Of a stretch of 64,000 bases of DNA, positions 33,938-46,617 are shown piece after piece. Numbering within the stretch: position 1 is the stretch's first letter; every line of letters starts with the position of its first letter. The notes beneath the pieces were generated by a model. That model ran no database searches. It was not told the origin of the DNA and saw nothing but the letters and a program-made list of their open reading frames with translations. The stretch is from Culex pipiens pallens. Taxonomy: Eukaryota; Arthropoda; Insecta; Diptera; Culicidae. The DNA is taken from NCBI RefSeq assembly GCF_016801865.2, contig NC_068937.1:122795225-122859224 (forward strand). Direction: 5' to 3'. A program made the translations under genes and the position numbers.

Positions 33938-36845
33938 CTCGATTTTATCAAATCTGTATTTTGTGCGACCAATTTTTTTTTTGCGTGCGTAAAAAAATCA
34001 CCGAAAATTTCGCGATAAATATTTTCTAAGTGACCATGAGTTGGAAAATTTGGTTCAATTAGTTGTTCAGGATTCGGGATAATTGGATGACGCTTAAAAA
34101 AACTCATATTGTTTTGCAAATTTTAAATTTTAAGAATCTGCAACTAGTAGTAGCCAAATTTTGGACATTAACTCTGCACACACATTTTTTTTGCAGGGGT
34201 AATTTTTCTTCATAACATATTTTTAAATTGCAAACCCTTGGCTTTACTTATTTTGAAAAACAGTGAGATATAAAAGATGCAAATTTTCATACATTCACAA
34301 GCCCATTTGGAATCAAATTATTCGCTCTTCAGCATTGCCTTGGCGTTCTCGATTGCGAGATTCCTACCCGAAACAAACAAACAAACGAAATATAAAGAAT
34401 GCATGGATTCCAAACCATTAAATTGCCTGTTGCACATCAATCTATCTATATTGCCTACAAGATTTGTGAATATTTTGATGAGAACACCTGCAACCTGCTT
34501 TTGAAATTTTGAAACCCATTAACCTTAACCGATGTGGTTCATTTTGGTACGGATACTAAGGTTTTGGTAAATAGATGGAAAAAAGTAGTGGGCGTGGAGA
34601 TAGTGACTCCCTAATGCACACCTCCATGCCATCATTTTGGTTCAGACCAGATGCAACTGCATGACCATTTTTTCAAGTTTTACGGATGATGTGTTTCCGA
34701 GAAAATCTTGTTAAATCTACTCGACTGGTCAATCAAAACAAAGTTAGGTTTATGTTTTTGTTTGCAAATGACCTATTGCACGGATGGTTGGGCTTGAAGA
34801 GTTTTTTTAAAATATTGCTACAATAACAGGTTTGTGTTTACTAGCATAACAACTATTGAACGCTTGCAAAAAGCATCGGTTTCATTATAAACTCTCCGAC
34901 AGGATGTTCAACGGCTCTTGAGTGGAATCCGGAATTACTGGAGCAAACTTGCGCTCCAACAACATCGCAGCGCTAAGACGAACAGTTTCCAGGAGATCGT
35001 CCCACTCAGAACCTTCATAAAAAGTAATGCTTTTCGTTACCCAGAAACGGCATGCCAGAGCAAAAGAGAAGTAGCACATGCAAATATGTTAAGCTACCAA
35101 CAGCTATTACTTTTTAATCTGGAGAAAATGCGAAAGTTCTTAAGTTTTCCATCACGAAACACCCTGAAAGAGTGCAACACGCTCAGCTAGGGTGTCCTCC
35201 GTGAACCACACCATCTGGTAGTGAAATTCAAATTTCCCCGTTATGCCTGAATTTCAAACCACCCTAGCCACTTGCCAACGCATCTTCCATCATTAAAATC
35301 CGATCTGCCCTTGATGTTCTGCTCGCACCACCCCCCTCCCCCAACTAGACAGACTGAAATTGTTGAAAGCAATTTTCGGCGAAATTTAAGTGCTTTAAAT
35401 TACATTCCGCAAACTCGTTCGCGGATGCAAATAATCAGCAGCAACTTGCTTTCGGGGCGAGAAGTAGTTACGACGCAAGTAAGGAGGTTGTTTTGCCTGC
35501 AAATTAGCCACTCTCGATGAATATTTGATAATCTGCGATTGCGATTCTTCGCTACCAAACAGACGAAAGTTTCGAGGTAGTGATCCCCTCTTACGTCTCC
35601 CTGAGGGAAGGGATGTAAACAGTTGTATTCTTGTGAAGGAAGAAAATAATTGAAAATTGTCGATAACTTGTAACATTAAGGTCACGGAATTTCCATTCAT
35701 ACAGAAAAAACTACGAATATTCTTTACATTTGATAAAAAAATCTTTTCAAACATATAGCAGATACTGGCATGCCGAACATTTTCATTTGTGTACAGTGTA
35801 AATATGACAAGCAGTGAAAAACTTTTACCCGGAAAATTGTAGTCACAGGAGCAATAAGAACAAATTTGCTTTTCGCGTGATGATTAAATATTTTAATCCA
35901 CGCGCAAACATTGTTTGCTGAGCGATTCTCCCCGAAACTGGCAATGGATCAACCTTAAAAAAAAAACAATGTCATTACCAGTAGTTTTAATTGCTTAATT
36001 TGTATTTTTGAAAAGTTTCAGTCAAGATATAAAAATGGAACTATTACGTATGGGTAATAAAATAGATTTTCAAGTCGTAATAAAAATGTCACAAAAACCC
36101 CAAAATTTGTTTCAGAAGTAAAGTTAACTCGCAACCATTAAAACCTATTTTTAACTGCCCCGCTATTAGGTTTAGACCATTTTGAGACTAAATATTTAGT
36201 TTTTTTGTTTCCCTTGACAATTATTTTTTCGATGTGCTGATGTCCAACAATTGGGACTTTGAAAATCAAGAAAAATTTGTTTCCTCAGGTGTAATCCAAT
36301 CAGCCTTCATTTTTCAACTATATATCGGCAACAGTCTGATAGTTCCATTTAGTTCATTGTCTTAAAATGTTTTATAAAACGTATTTTTTTATTTCCAATT
36401 TCAAGAAATCGGTTGATTCAGCTCCGCTGTACATATTACTCTCAAGTTAACATCATTATCGTTATCGATTTTGAATTTTTTTGCACGTTCACAACTCATT
36501 TGGGGCGTGGAAAATTGTAACAATTTTTCATTTCCCGAGTCACTGCCCGTTGTTGTTGGTAGGCGTTAGGCAGTGGGAAAAGTTTGGACAATTTCCCCTC
36601 TAGGGCGTAATTTGGCTCTCCTGTCCCGCGGGAAAAGGGATCGGTATTTTGTTAATAACCCCGTCGAACGGATTCAAAGTTTTGCACGCGCAAACATTGT
36701 TGTAGCCAAAACTTTGGCTCAAGTGTGTGGGGTGGCATGGCAATGATTAGACGGATTTGTAATTTTATTCAAATAAATTAGCGTTGCACCCAAGTAAAAA
36801 AATGGTTAATTAACTTTTTTATTTATTTTGGGATTGAACCCGAGA
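33938..36845. other. Repeat-poor noncoding stretch
   Basis: No element borders, domains or tandem arrays recognised. AT-rich except near 34900-35600. The frames of 90-120 codons on both strands near 34918-35754 overlap each other and lack coding character. Confidence 0.35.
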
Positions 36846-36853
36846 CATTAAAC

Positions 36854-38153
36854 CAGGCCTGCCCAACTTCCGGCCCGCGGGCCGGATCCGGCCCGTGGTA
36901 CCATTTCATCCGGCCCGCGACGGCTTTTTAAAATATTTCTATGACCGGCCTTTAAGGCTGTTCATGAAGTATTAAATAAATAAAATTATTGTCTGAATTA
37001 AAAAATCAGCTTAAGATCAAATTTTAACATATTATAAGAACATTTTTCATGATTGAATTAAATTCTTATAATTTTTATGTTGATATTTTTTATCTGAAAA
37101 AAAAAAATGTGCAGGAAAACAAAATTATTCATTTCGTAAAATTGTGAAATTTATGAAAAAACTTGGATTGTTGTCTTAAAATTTACAAAAAGAGACTAAA
37201 TGTTATTTCTTCAGTTTTGACTGTGTTCCCGGATAAAAAATTACCATTTGATTACCATATTGGATCATACAATGACACTTTGAGAAATGGTAACTATTTG
37301 TGAAATCGTTTTTTCAATTTCCCAAAATTAAAATTTAACTATATTAAACTATTTGTGAACTGTTTGATTTAAGGTTACTTTTTGCCAAATAGTACTTAAA
37401 CCATTTATTTACCATACAACAAACAGTTTTTTGACGAAAATAGTACTGAGTTTTTTAAGGTTACCATTGCTAACCACCCTTATGCCAGATGGTTAAACCA
37501 TTTGTGAGATAGTAAAAATTCATGCCAACCATATAAATACCATTTTTAAAATAGTAGTCAAACATTTTTGGAAATGGTAGTAACAATATAGTTTAAAGTT
37601 CAATTACCATATGAAAAAAAGTTTTTATATGGTTCTTTTTTATGCGGGTTTACTTCAATTTAAGTTTGTTTTCTATTTTCTTTTTTTTTAATAAATAAGT
37701 AAGCAAAACTAATGTATTTTTCCAGAACAGCTTTTTAGTGATAAAGTTTAAAAAAAAAGCTTAAAAATCAAATTATTCATAAATGTAACAAAAACTTCAA
37801 AAAATTGCAACGATCATTGAAATTTCAATGTTTTTTTTTATAAAAAAAATATCAAGGCATTTAATTGCAATCGTCAAAAACAATATCTATACAATTTTAA
37901 ACAAGCAAAAATTAAAATAAGTCAAATAAACACATTTTTGAATGTTATCTTTGTTTTTCATTTTTTAAATCAAGGTATATGAATCATATTTGCAACACTA
38001 GTTCTTTTATGTATTTGCTTTAAAAGAACCCTTTCATAAGAAAATTGAAAAAATGTGTTTACTTTTTCAACTTTTATAAAATATTAATTCCGGCCCGCCA
38101 CTGCTTCAGAAAAATCAGATCTGCCCGCAGGGCCAAAAGGTTGGGCACCCCTG
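36854..38153. mobile_element. Non-autonomous hAT transposon, 1300 bp, perfect 8-bp duplication
   Basis: CATTAAAC at 36846-36853 and again at 38154-38161 is an exact 8-bp target duplication, diagnostic for the hAT superfamily. The ends start CAGGCCTGCCCAACTTCCGG and finish GGTTGGGCACCCCTG, inverted repeats of the CAGGGGTGCCCAAC type used by hAT elements. Subterminal GGCCCGC words (36873-36920, 38090-38130) are also mirrored. The 1.2-kb AT-rich middle has no hAT transposase. Another element (37228-37648) sits within it. An intact target duplication indicates a comparatively recent insertion. Confidence 0.9.
37228..37648. mobile_element. 421-bp MITE nested in the hAT element
   Basis: CCCGGATAAAAAATTACCAT at the left mirrors ATGGTTCTTTTTTATGCGGG at the right. 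The interior is full of ACCATTT / AAATGGT words in both senses. Its TIRs are unlike the host element's, so it is most simply a later insertion. Confidence 0.62.
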
Positions 38154-38161
38154 CATTAAAC

Positions 38162-39700
38162 GCTAAATTTTACTGCCTTTACCTCATTGTGCCTACGATT
38201 CGGTCTGTCAAAAAGGTCATAAGCCGATATGTGGGTCAACTATTTAACAAAACACACAATTCCGTCACATGGGGCGACTTGAGACAGAACATACACAGAA
38301 AAACAAAAAAGGGCATCGTTTTCAAAATACAAGCTTTTAAGTGCTATAAAAACTGCTGTCTCTATTTAGACTGCAGCCCCGATTGAACATATCTGACGGT
38401 ATTGTCCTTTTCTGATTCAGAAAAATTGGTTGGTTTTTTATGCTACCAGAAATTGCAAGAATTTCACTTCATTGTTGGCACCGCCCTCAAATTTAGCGTA
38501 ATTGGAAATTTTTCTAAAATTATCTTATTTTAAACTGCAATATATTGGAATACTGATAGCGCAAAAAATAAGCAAAAAAAAATAAAATGGTTGAAACATT
38601 TGAAAATTACCCGACAGTATTGACTTGTTGGCGGACGTTGGAAGGCTGCCACAGTTTTTTTTTCTTCCGATTAATCATCCGTCATCGGGTTTCCGTTCGT
38701 GGATCCCACCGGCAGCCTCGGGCACAGCACTATTCAAGTTGGCCGATTTGTTGGCCTGAGAGCGAGAGAGAGAGAGAGAATTCCTAATTGTGTTATCTCA
38801 ATTAATACCAAGCCGGAGGCATCTATTGTGAAGCTGAGGCACCATTATCGTGAAGACTTCCATCATTGCCATGATGTTTCGTTCAAAGATATAAATTTTG
38901 AGTCGCTATCAATATTTTGACAAATTTCCTTCTACAAGTTGTTTAGAATAGTGCCCTACACATGCTGATTCCTTTTGGTAACGATTATCCCATTCCTTGT
39001 AAAGTTATGGAAATCGTCATTAATCAATGATTGCCAACTAGGACGTCGATGATTGTATCACACAATTATATAAATTTTGAAACACATTTGACTTAGACCA
39101 AAAATTCCTTCAGTGGCTTCAAGAAGGCAACAACCGGAACATGCTGATTCACTTTGGTGCAGAAATTCGTTAAATTGAATTCAGTACAGAGCATTTTAGA
39201 GTGATCATCAATTTTCTTCAAAAATGATCAACGGCTTCACCTTATACGAAATTTGTGAATTTCGAAGCTTATTTGTCCTATATGGTTTAGTCTGATTGAT
39301 TAATTGGTTTGATATCAAAGGGTTCAATGATTTCTACATTTTTGCTCGTTGTTTCTCGACTGTTCTTTATTTTATAATTGTAGTTTATGCAACAAGTTGC
39401 AAAAAGAGGTTTTTTTCAGCAAGAGTCGTTCATTTATCCAACGTGGTTCACCTAAACTAATAACAACCAATTATATCCGGAGGCAGTGAAGATCCGTTTT
39501 TGGCGTTGCTTCCATAGACGAGTCCCGTTAGGGAGCGTATTACGAAAGTTTAGCCTCGATTGCTGGAAATTGGGGAACGCGGAAGCTGGTTTACCTTAAG
39601 GTCGTAGAAGGTGTGGGTCAATGACTGTCAATGATGGTTCTGAATTCAGGGTCCAGAAATAGTAAATTAAAAAATAACTTAATCCACCTATGTGGTTGAT
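38162..39700. other. Noncoding stretch
   Basis: A (GA)n patch is at 38759-38781. ACATGCTGATTCCTTTTGGT near 38959 and ACATGCTGATTCACTTTGGT near 39139 form a weak direct repeat. No gene recognised. Confidence 0.35.
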
Positions 39701-39808
39701 GCCTTCCTCACTTTTTACCAACAATGGGTAATATGAGTGGTTTGGACACATATTTCAGCTATTTTTTTGAATCCAGAAAAAAACGTACACACATATAACT
39801 TAAGTAAT

Positions 39809-40215
39809 CATATCTCGAGACAGGGTTGCCAGATCTTCAGTGTTTTGGATTCGTTGGAAAGGTTTTTCGATAACCTAACCAACGATGGGTCGGATGGTGG
39901 ATCCGGACATCGTTTACATACATTTAAGTGGGATCCGGCTTCATAAAAGTACATCAATATCACTTAAGTGGACATATCTCGAGACATGGTTGCCAGATCT
40001 TCAATGTTTTGGACTCGTTGGAAAGGTTTTTCGATAACCTAACCAACGATGGGTCGGATGGTGGATCCGGACATAGTTTGCATACATTTAAGTGAGATCC
40101 GGCTTCCAAAAAGAGCATCAATATCACTTAAGTGGCCATATCTCGAGACAGGGTTGCCAGATCTTCAATGTTTTGGACTCGTTGGAAAGGTCTTTCAATT
40201 ACCTAACTAACGATG
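39809..40215 (+). repeat. Two and a half tandem 164-bp units
   Basis: Units begin CATATCTCGAGACAGGGTTG at 39809, 39973 and 40137. Each contains GCCAGATCTTCAATGTTTTG, CTCGTTGGAAAGG, TAACCTAACCAACGATGGGT and GATCCGGACAT. Units 1 and 2 are about 95% alike by eye. Unit 3 stops after AACTAACGATG. Confidence 0.88.
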
Positions 40216-40442
40216 TATAACATGATGATGTTTGGTTCAGTTTACTGCCATTTATTCAACTTCCGAAAATATGCGAAAACACATTTTTATACATAGCTTT
40301 TGAACTACTTATCGAAACTTCAAACAATTCAATAGCACCGTATGGGACCCTAAACCAAGTCGAATGCGACTGGTTTGGTCAAAATCTTGTCAAAATCGGT
40401 TCAGCCAGTGCTGAGAAAACTGAGTGACATTATTGGTCACAT

Positions 40443-40563
<121 letters not shown>

Positions 40564-40843
40564 TCTGTTCAGTTTTCGATTTTGAGTCGATATGTTTACA
40601 TCATGGTAGGTTTTCGAGTTTAAAATAAAATGTTCAATTTTAGAGCAGGATTATAGCCTTACCTCAGTGAGGAAGGCAAAAATAATCACGATATGTAAAA
40701 TGCTTCTACAAACAACACAAAGAAAACCATTTTTTGATTGATACATTCTAAATCGAGATTTGAATGATTTTCTAAAACAAACATGGCCGCCAAATGGCCG
40801 ATCTGGAATGATGCCTTCCAGAGCCTTAACTTTTATAATTGTC

Positions 40844-40922
40844 TGCCTGTGTGGTTCAGTCGGAATCGCGCGCTAGGCTATTAATCCAGAGGTCACCGGT
40901 TCGAATCCCGTGTTCCAAGTGT
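40844..40922 (+). pseudogene. tRNA-like SINE head
   Basis: TGTGTGGTTCAGTCGGAATC, GCGCGCTAGG, then the anticodon-loop-like CTATTAA, TCCAGAGGTCACC, and a clear B box GGTTCGAATCCCGTG. The anticodon stem has a mismatch and the acceptor does not close well, so it is a degenerate tRNA-derived sequence and not a working tRNA. Confidence 0.5.
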
Positions 40923-40944
40923 CAAATAGTTATTCGTCAGTCAT

Positions 40945-41160
40945 ACACAGCAAAAAAATCCGATGGTAAAATCGCATGCAAAAGCATGCACATCACCTTT
41001 GTGAGAAAAATCATTTAATATTGTATGAGAAAACGTGTACACGAAAAACATGTACCGAGGAAAAAAATCAGGTCTGCCCACCCCAAAAATAACATCAATC
41101 TGGCGAGAGTCATATTCAGATTACCAAGTCCGCGCCCCAACCATCTCGGCTATCTCACCG
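40945..41160 (-). mobile_element. SINE-like element, left member of an inverted pair
   Basis: Shares GCATGCACATCACCTTTGTG, GAGAAAACGTGTACACGAAA, CCCCAAAAATAACATCAATC, CAGATTACCAAGTCCGCGCC with 14320-14515 and (inverted) with 41284-41502. The minus-strand start (GAGATAGCCGAGATGGTTGG) looks like a Leu/Ser-type tRNA A box. Confidence 0.62.
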
Positions 41161-41283
41161 TCTTATTAAAACTTGGTTCAACGCCAATGTATCGAAAGGT
41201 TTCTCGTACGTTGTAGACTGCATTTACTGTAATACGGTGTATGGGGACCATACAGCTACATCGATGTTGATTCTGACAATTTC

Positions 41284-41502
41284 ACAGCGGCGAGATAGCC
41301 GAGAGGTTTGGGGCGTGGACTTGGTGATCTGGAGATAACTCTCACCGGATTGATAATATTTTTGGGTTGTGCGAAATCTTTTTTTTCTTGCGTACATGCT
41401 TTTTGTGTACACGTTTTCTCATGCAGTATTACATGCTTCTGCTCACAAAGGTGATGTGCATGCTTTTACATGCGATTGTACACGGAATTTTTTTGCTGTG
41501 AT
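41284..41502 (+). mobile_element. SINE-like element, right member of an inverted pair
   Basis: CGGCGAGATAGCCGAGAGGT, TTGGGGCGTGGACTTGGTGA, TCTGGAGATAACTCTCACCG then the shared body and an end at CGGAATTTTTTTGCTGTG, mirror image of 40947-40966. The 123 bases between the arms are unrelated, giving either two head-to-head SINEs or one long-TIR element. Confidence 0.62.
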
Positions 41503-41511
41503 CTTTACACT

Positions 41512-41698
41512 TACACGGAGAAAAAAGAGTTTCCAAAATCGTGAACAACCGTTCATGAAATTGGGAACCACGAACAAAGTGTTCAAATTCCATGGTACGT
41601 TTTTGAAAATCGTACCATGGCATTTGAACACTTTGTTCGTGGTTCCCAATTTCATGAACGGGTGTTCACGATTTTGGGAACTCTTTTTTCTCCGTGTA
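41512..41698. mobile_element. 187-bp almost perfect palindromic MITE (TA flanked)
   Basis: TA-CACGGAGAAAAAAGAGTT at the left mirrors AACTCTTTTTTCTCCGTG-TA at the right. The arms continue through CGTGAACA, TTCATGAAATTGGGAACCAC and GAACAAAGTGTTCAAAT to a centre at GTACG. Very few mismatches, so young or recently homogenised. Confidence 0.82.
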
Positions 41699-42884
41699 GG
41701 AGACCCAGGAGTTGAATGCCTGTAGCAAAAGGCAAGAGTTTTTAGCTATAGTGGGCCAAACAAAGGACATTATCAAATTTGAAATTGAGTTTTGATGACA
41801 TGAACTTCAACTTAGTAAGAATGAAAGAAGTACAAAAGGCTCTCACTATTAGCAGTCGGCATTAGTCTAATTATTTACAATGACCACCCCCGGGGGACCA
41901 CTGCAACTCGAACAATACAACACACTATAATATGCAATCTTTCTGGATAACACATGAACCACTGACCACAACAAACACACATACTCAGACTGTAATTAAT
42001 ATGATGGATTACATCGTGACAAGGTTTCCTTCGAAGCTGTTCCAGCGGGGTCCAGCGCACTGTAAGGTCACACAGGTCCCTGGACGGGGTCTCTGGGCTG
42101 CGGATCTGTCGAAACCACACAAATGTGCCTGCAAAACTACGAAGCAAAACCGGCTTACAACAACTTTCTGCAGCCTGGAAACAGAGCTGAGTTCAGGTTT
42201 CACGTTTCCAGGAAGCAGCGTTGGAAAGGTCCTCAGTTTTGTAATTTGAAAAGAACCTGAAAAAGATTGATGCAACCATCGATAAAATTGAAGGTTAATG
42301 TTGAATAAGTTTTAAGTAATAGTAGCATTGATTTATTGTGTATAATTCAAGAAACTTACATCTAAAAATTTTTTTTTTTTTCACAGCACAGACCTTCCCT
42401 TGAGGAGTGTGGCAGCAAGAGATTCCGAAAACAAAATGCCAGGCCCAGAGCTCAAAAACTGTGGCCACACGCGCGTTCGACCTGGCCTTGTCCTGTCCAG
42501 TTTTAGCTGTTGGTTGTGCAGAGCAAAGTGAAACTAATTTACTAAGCCTTGGTTGGGGCTTTGCCGAGTTTGTGCCGACCATTTTAAGCGCCAACAATGC
42601 TCAAATTCCCGGAGTCATTAGAGAAACAAAACGTACTAGTGCGCCACGAGCGAGGGATGCAGCTTTGTGCCTTAGTGCACCTCTCGAAAGATAAAAGCAA
42701 CTGTTTAGGCTCAGATTACACTTTTGATGATTACACGTTTGATGAATATGGCATTGGAAAGGATTCGTTTCATACAGCAATTCCCCACAAAAACAGCATG
42801 ATTCGAATAAAAAATTGGCTGATCGGGCTCAAAATTTTTCTGGGAGTTCCTTGGCCGAAATAAATAGACCCGTATTTTTTTGTT
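41699..42884. other. Noncoding stretch
   Basis: Balanced composition, with frames of 90-105 codons on both strands overlapping each other (41875-42700) and none showing a domain. GATTACACTTTTGATGATTA then a near repeat at 42716-42743 is a tiny duplication. Confidence 0.35.
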
Positions 42885-43194
42885 TGGTCATTAGGGTGAC
42901 CTACGCCGTGTTAGGGTGGTCCGAAAAATTGCAACTTTCGTCGATTTTCTCAAAAAACACTTTTTTCCAAAAAAATCATATCTCCGCACCATTTCAACCG
43001 ATTTGCGCTGTCTTGGACGCAAACGAAATGGTATTAGATAGGGTTTTAAGGAAAAATAGTTGGATGTTTCAAATATCTAGCCTAACATTTGAAAAGGTCG
43101 AAATTTAAAATGCTGTTTTGAAAGTCTCGGGACCAAAGAACCTATGTTTGAATTTTAAATATATTTTAATCGGACGCCTGTGAAGGTGAAGTTA

Positions 43195-43482
43195 TGTTTT
43201 CAATATTTCGAGATACGATTTTTTTTTTAAATAAAACCGTGTTTTTCGACGCGCCGCGCGCAAAAACGAAAAACGGGAAAAATCGTCATTTTTTTACGAA
43301 AACTGCGATTACTTCTAATTTAAGCGATGACTTATACATGTTTGGGGTTCCAAATTTTTGTAATTGAAAGACGCATTCAATTTTTTGCTGTTTTCGTCAT
43401 TTTCCCGTTTATGCGCGCCCTGCGTCGACAAACACGGTTTTCATTTTCAAAAAATCGTATCTCGGAATATTGAAAATAAAAA
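43195..43482. repeat. Hairpin with about 115-bp arms
   Basis: TTTTCAATATTTCGAGATAC, ACCGTGTTTTTCGACGC, GCGCAAAAACGAAAAACGGG is mirrored by CCCGTTTATGCGCGCC, GCGTCGACAAACACGGTTTT, ATCTCGGAATATTGAAAATA. The centre is near 43,340. It leads directly into the next palindrome. Confidence 0.72.
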
Positions 43483-44640
43483 AATCAAAAATCTGTATCT
43501 TTTGAAGGAATTTTTTGGTCGATTTGGTGTCTTCGGCAAAGTTGAAGGTATGGATATGGACTACACTGAAAAAATTACTCACGATAAAAAAAAATTGGTA
43601 ATTTTTTATTTCACTTCTTGTTTTGCAAACTTGATTTGCAAAAAACACTATTTTTTTTTTATTTTCTGATATTTTTTAGAGGACATCAAATGCCAACTTT
43701 TACGAAATTTCCAGAATGGGCAAAACCCGTTTTCAAGTTATTGCCATTTTTAGTTGATGTTAATAAAAAAAAGTCGCAATTATTATTTTTTTAATAGTGC
43801 CCATGTTTGCCTGCTATTGAAAAATATATTTTTGAAAAGCTGAGAAAATTCTCTATATTTTGCTTTGTAGAACTTTGTTGATACGACCCTTAGTTACTGA
43901 GATATTGCCATGCAAGTGTTTAAAAACAGGAAAATTGATGTTTTCTAAGTCTCACCCAAACAATCCACCATTTTCTAATGTCGATATCTCAGCAACTACG
44001 ATTTGCAATGTTAAAATATAAAACATTCGTGAAATTTTCCGATCTTCTCGAAAACAATATTTTCAAAAATTCAAGACTAACATTTCAAAAGGGCGTAATA
44101 TTGAATTTTTGCGACCAATGTTTAGATTTTTTGAAAAAATCTGTATTGATTCAAAAAATCATAACTCGGTCAAAGATTTTTTGTCCATTCTGGAAATTTC
44201 TGAAAAGTTTGCATAAAACAAATTAGAAAAAAAATAGTGCTTTTTTGCAAATCAAGTTTTAATGACAAAATTTGAAATTAAAAATCACCAACACTTTTTT
44301 TACCGTGTATCATTTTTGTAGTCCATATCCATACACGCAGAAAAATAAGGCATATTTGAATCAACAAAACGTTTTGTTGATTTGAAAATCATTATTTTTG
44401 TTGAATCAACGCTAAACGTCAAAGCAGCATTTTCGAAACAACAAAAGACTTTTGTGGAGTTGAGAAAATCAAAGTTTGTTTCAACGCAAAATCGGCGATG
44501 ATTATATTCAACAAAAATTTTGTTGATTCAAACCTTGTACAGGCTGATTCTACAAAACATTTTTCTGCGTGTATCTACTACTTTGCAAAAGACACCAAAT
44601 CGATTTAAAAAATCCTTCAAAAGATAAAGATTTTTTAATT
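43483..44640. repeat. Large palindrome (family B relative) interrupted by a MITE
   Basis: TATCTTTTGAAGG, GATTTGGTGTCTTCGGCAAA, GGTATGGATATGGACTACA in the left arm are mirrored by TGTAGTCCATATCCATA, TTTGCAAAAGACACCAAATC, CCTTCAAAAGATA in the right. The centre is near 43,990. Shared words with the 26.1 and 54.6 kb palindromes include ATATCTCAGCAACTA and AATCCACCATTTTCTAATGTC. The outer right flank (to about 44815) carries a family-B-like end (TTTCAGCTGGATTAAAAAAT). Confidence 0.72.
44332..44573. mobile_element. 242-bp MITE inserted in the palindrome, TA duplication proven by the other arm
   Basis: TA-CACGCAGAAAAATAAGGC at the left mirrors ATTTTTCTGCGTG-TA at the right, with TTTGAATCAACAAAACG / AACAAAAATTTTGTTGATTC inside. 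Removing it leaves CCATATCC-A-TA-TCTACTACTTTGC, which matches the uninterrupted partner arm at 43530-43553, so the TA duplication is read directly. Confidence 0.82.
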
Positions 44641-44830
44641 TGCACATATCATTTTTGAATGGACGGCTTCCAAATTTGCATGGAAAATTATATGAACGAA
44701 CTAGTGATGCAAAATGGCTGTTTTGGGCATACCAAAGGCACCAAAAAAGTTTCAGCTGGATTAAAAAATACAAAAATTAAAATAAAAAAAATACCGATTC
44801 CGTAGAGAACTGTTTGGTGAGGAAGGCAAA

Positions 44831-46564
44831 AATAAAAATGAAATCTGGTTTGACTACCAAATATCCACCGGCGGTCATCTTTTCGCGAAAGTGATAATTT
44901 TAGCGCACCAGGGATTATCCCATCGTTGGTTGAGCCCTATGTTGGGTGGATTTGTTTTCAATTTGTGGCTGGTGGGCGAATGCAATCAACGGTGAGCGAA
45001 GGTTTTTCGCCAAAACTTGGGAAAATCGTTCTCAATCCATAGAAAAAAAAAACAACCCGAATCAGTCCCAGCCCGAGGGACATTCAGCTTTTAATAGCTC
45101 ACTTTCGAAGCCAACAGCCGGAACCGATTAGCCACTTGATACGCCCCGTGAGGCTCCAGTGCCGGTTTCACATGGTCCGTCGTCGACGTCGTCGTAGGTT
45201 TCTTGCCCGGAAGCTATTTTGCTTTCCGTGAAGCCGCTTGAAATAAATTGAAAACATTTCGACGATGCAGGGGGAGTGTTTTTTTTTGTCCGTAGACCTG
45301 CGGCGGAATCCGTGCCGGCGGAAGAGCAGCGGGATCCGTTTAATCCGGTAAATTTAATCTGTTTGTCCCTTCTCGAGTGACAACACAGTGTGACATCATA
45401 ATCAGCGAACGGCACCTTAATCTCTACTTTGGAGAAGATGCTGTTCCAGCTCATCTTTCAAGGGTGTTTTAGTCCAAAGCGTGATGACTTTAGTTCTTCT
45501 TGATTGAGTTGCCTTAAGGGTGCACAGCAACCATGGAAGTTGTTGTCTTATTATTCCAAAATGGAGCACCCTTCGAGTGGTAGAAATGACAGTTCCACTT
45601 ACGAACACAATCCTGCACAAATCTGATTGTAAAAATAGTCAAACTGTATTGTTATTGTAAATAACATGGAAGACAGCACTTTAGGGGATGAATAAAAAAT
45701 CATATCGATAGTCTCCGTAGTTTTGAAAATACTAAAATGTCTGTAACAAAAATCTTGGTGTTAATGCTCTTGTTGATGTGTATCGTTAAGCAATTTTAAA
45801 TAAATGAAAGGTTTCTTGCCCTGATACAAAGTGTAAACTAGCAGGATATCATTACCAAATAAATTACAATTGCAATTAAAAAAAACGTGAATATTTTTTA
45901 AATCATTGCTAGTTGTTTCGAGAAAAAAGCGTTTTAATGTTCTACCTTGGAAAAACAAAAAACTAGAGCACGCAATGTAAACAATAACAAACATTTTTTG
46001 TTTGACTAACCACTAACCGTTATTAGCATTGTCCAGAAGTTTTATTGAATTTGGTTGCCGTAGTCTCGAGTGATAATTAGAAATGTTTACAGTAGTCGGG
46101 CATGTACGTGTGTCAAACGCGTTCTGCCTAAATTCACGTAGGCCAGTTGTCGCACTTGTGGCAAATTTTAGGGTGTGTCAAGGTTAAACTAGCACGATCA
46201 GATTTAATCTTCTTGCATCTGAAGAGTGACAACAACGCGCGGAGTTTGTACGGTTTCTGTTGAATATCTCAGGATGGAAATGGCACAAAAATCGTATTTG
46301 ACTCAATTTGGCCCAAAAACGACATGCGACACGATAGCACGCTCACGTCGATTTGTCGTTTGTTAGACAAAGAAAATCGCAATTTTATGTTATTGCGTAT
46401 TAAAAATTTTGATGTGTAAATTAATTTATGCCTTCTTTTGAAACACATTTTTATTTGTTATTTGTGATTTTATTTCTTTCACACCATATGTCTATGCCCG
46501 TCGGAGTAAGCGGGATACACTCAATGTTTACATTTGTTAATAGGAACTAATAAAAAAAGTCTAG
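44831..46564. other. Noncoding stretch
   Basis: No element ends or domains recognised. The 108-codon minus-strand frame at 45128-45454 is Ser/Gly-rich without a family match. Confidence 0.35.
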
Positions 46565-46617
46565 AATTCAAGCAAAACAATGTAAATGAGCCAAAATTTA
46601 CATTGTTTTGCTTGAAC
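46565..46617. repeat. Perfect short hairpin
   Basis: ATTCAAGCAAAACAATGTAA, AT, GAGCCAA, AATTTACATTGTTTTGCTTG, AACT form arms of about 20 bp around a short loop. It could be a cruciform or a miniature element. No flanking duplication seen. 46618-47114 beyond it holds nothing recognised. Confidence 0.7.

Noticed and set aside
42815..44773. Several 80-100 codon frames
   Set aside because: They lie in palindromic repeat arms and have mirrored partners on the other strand.
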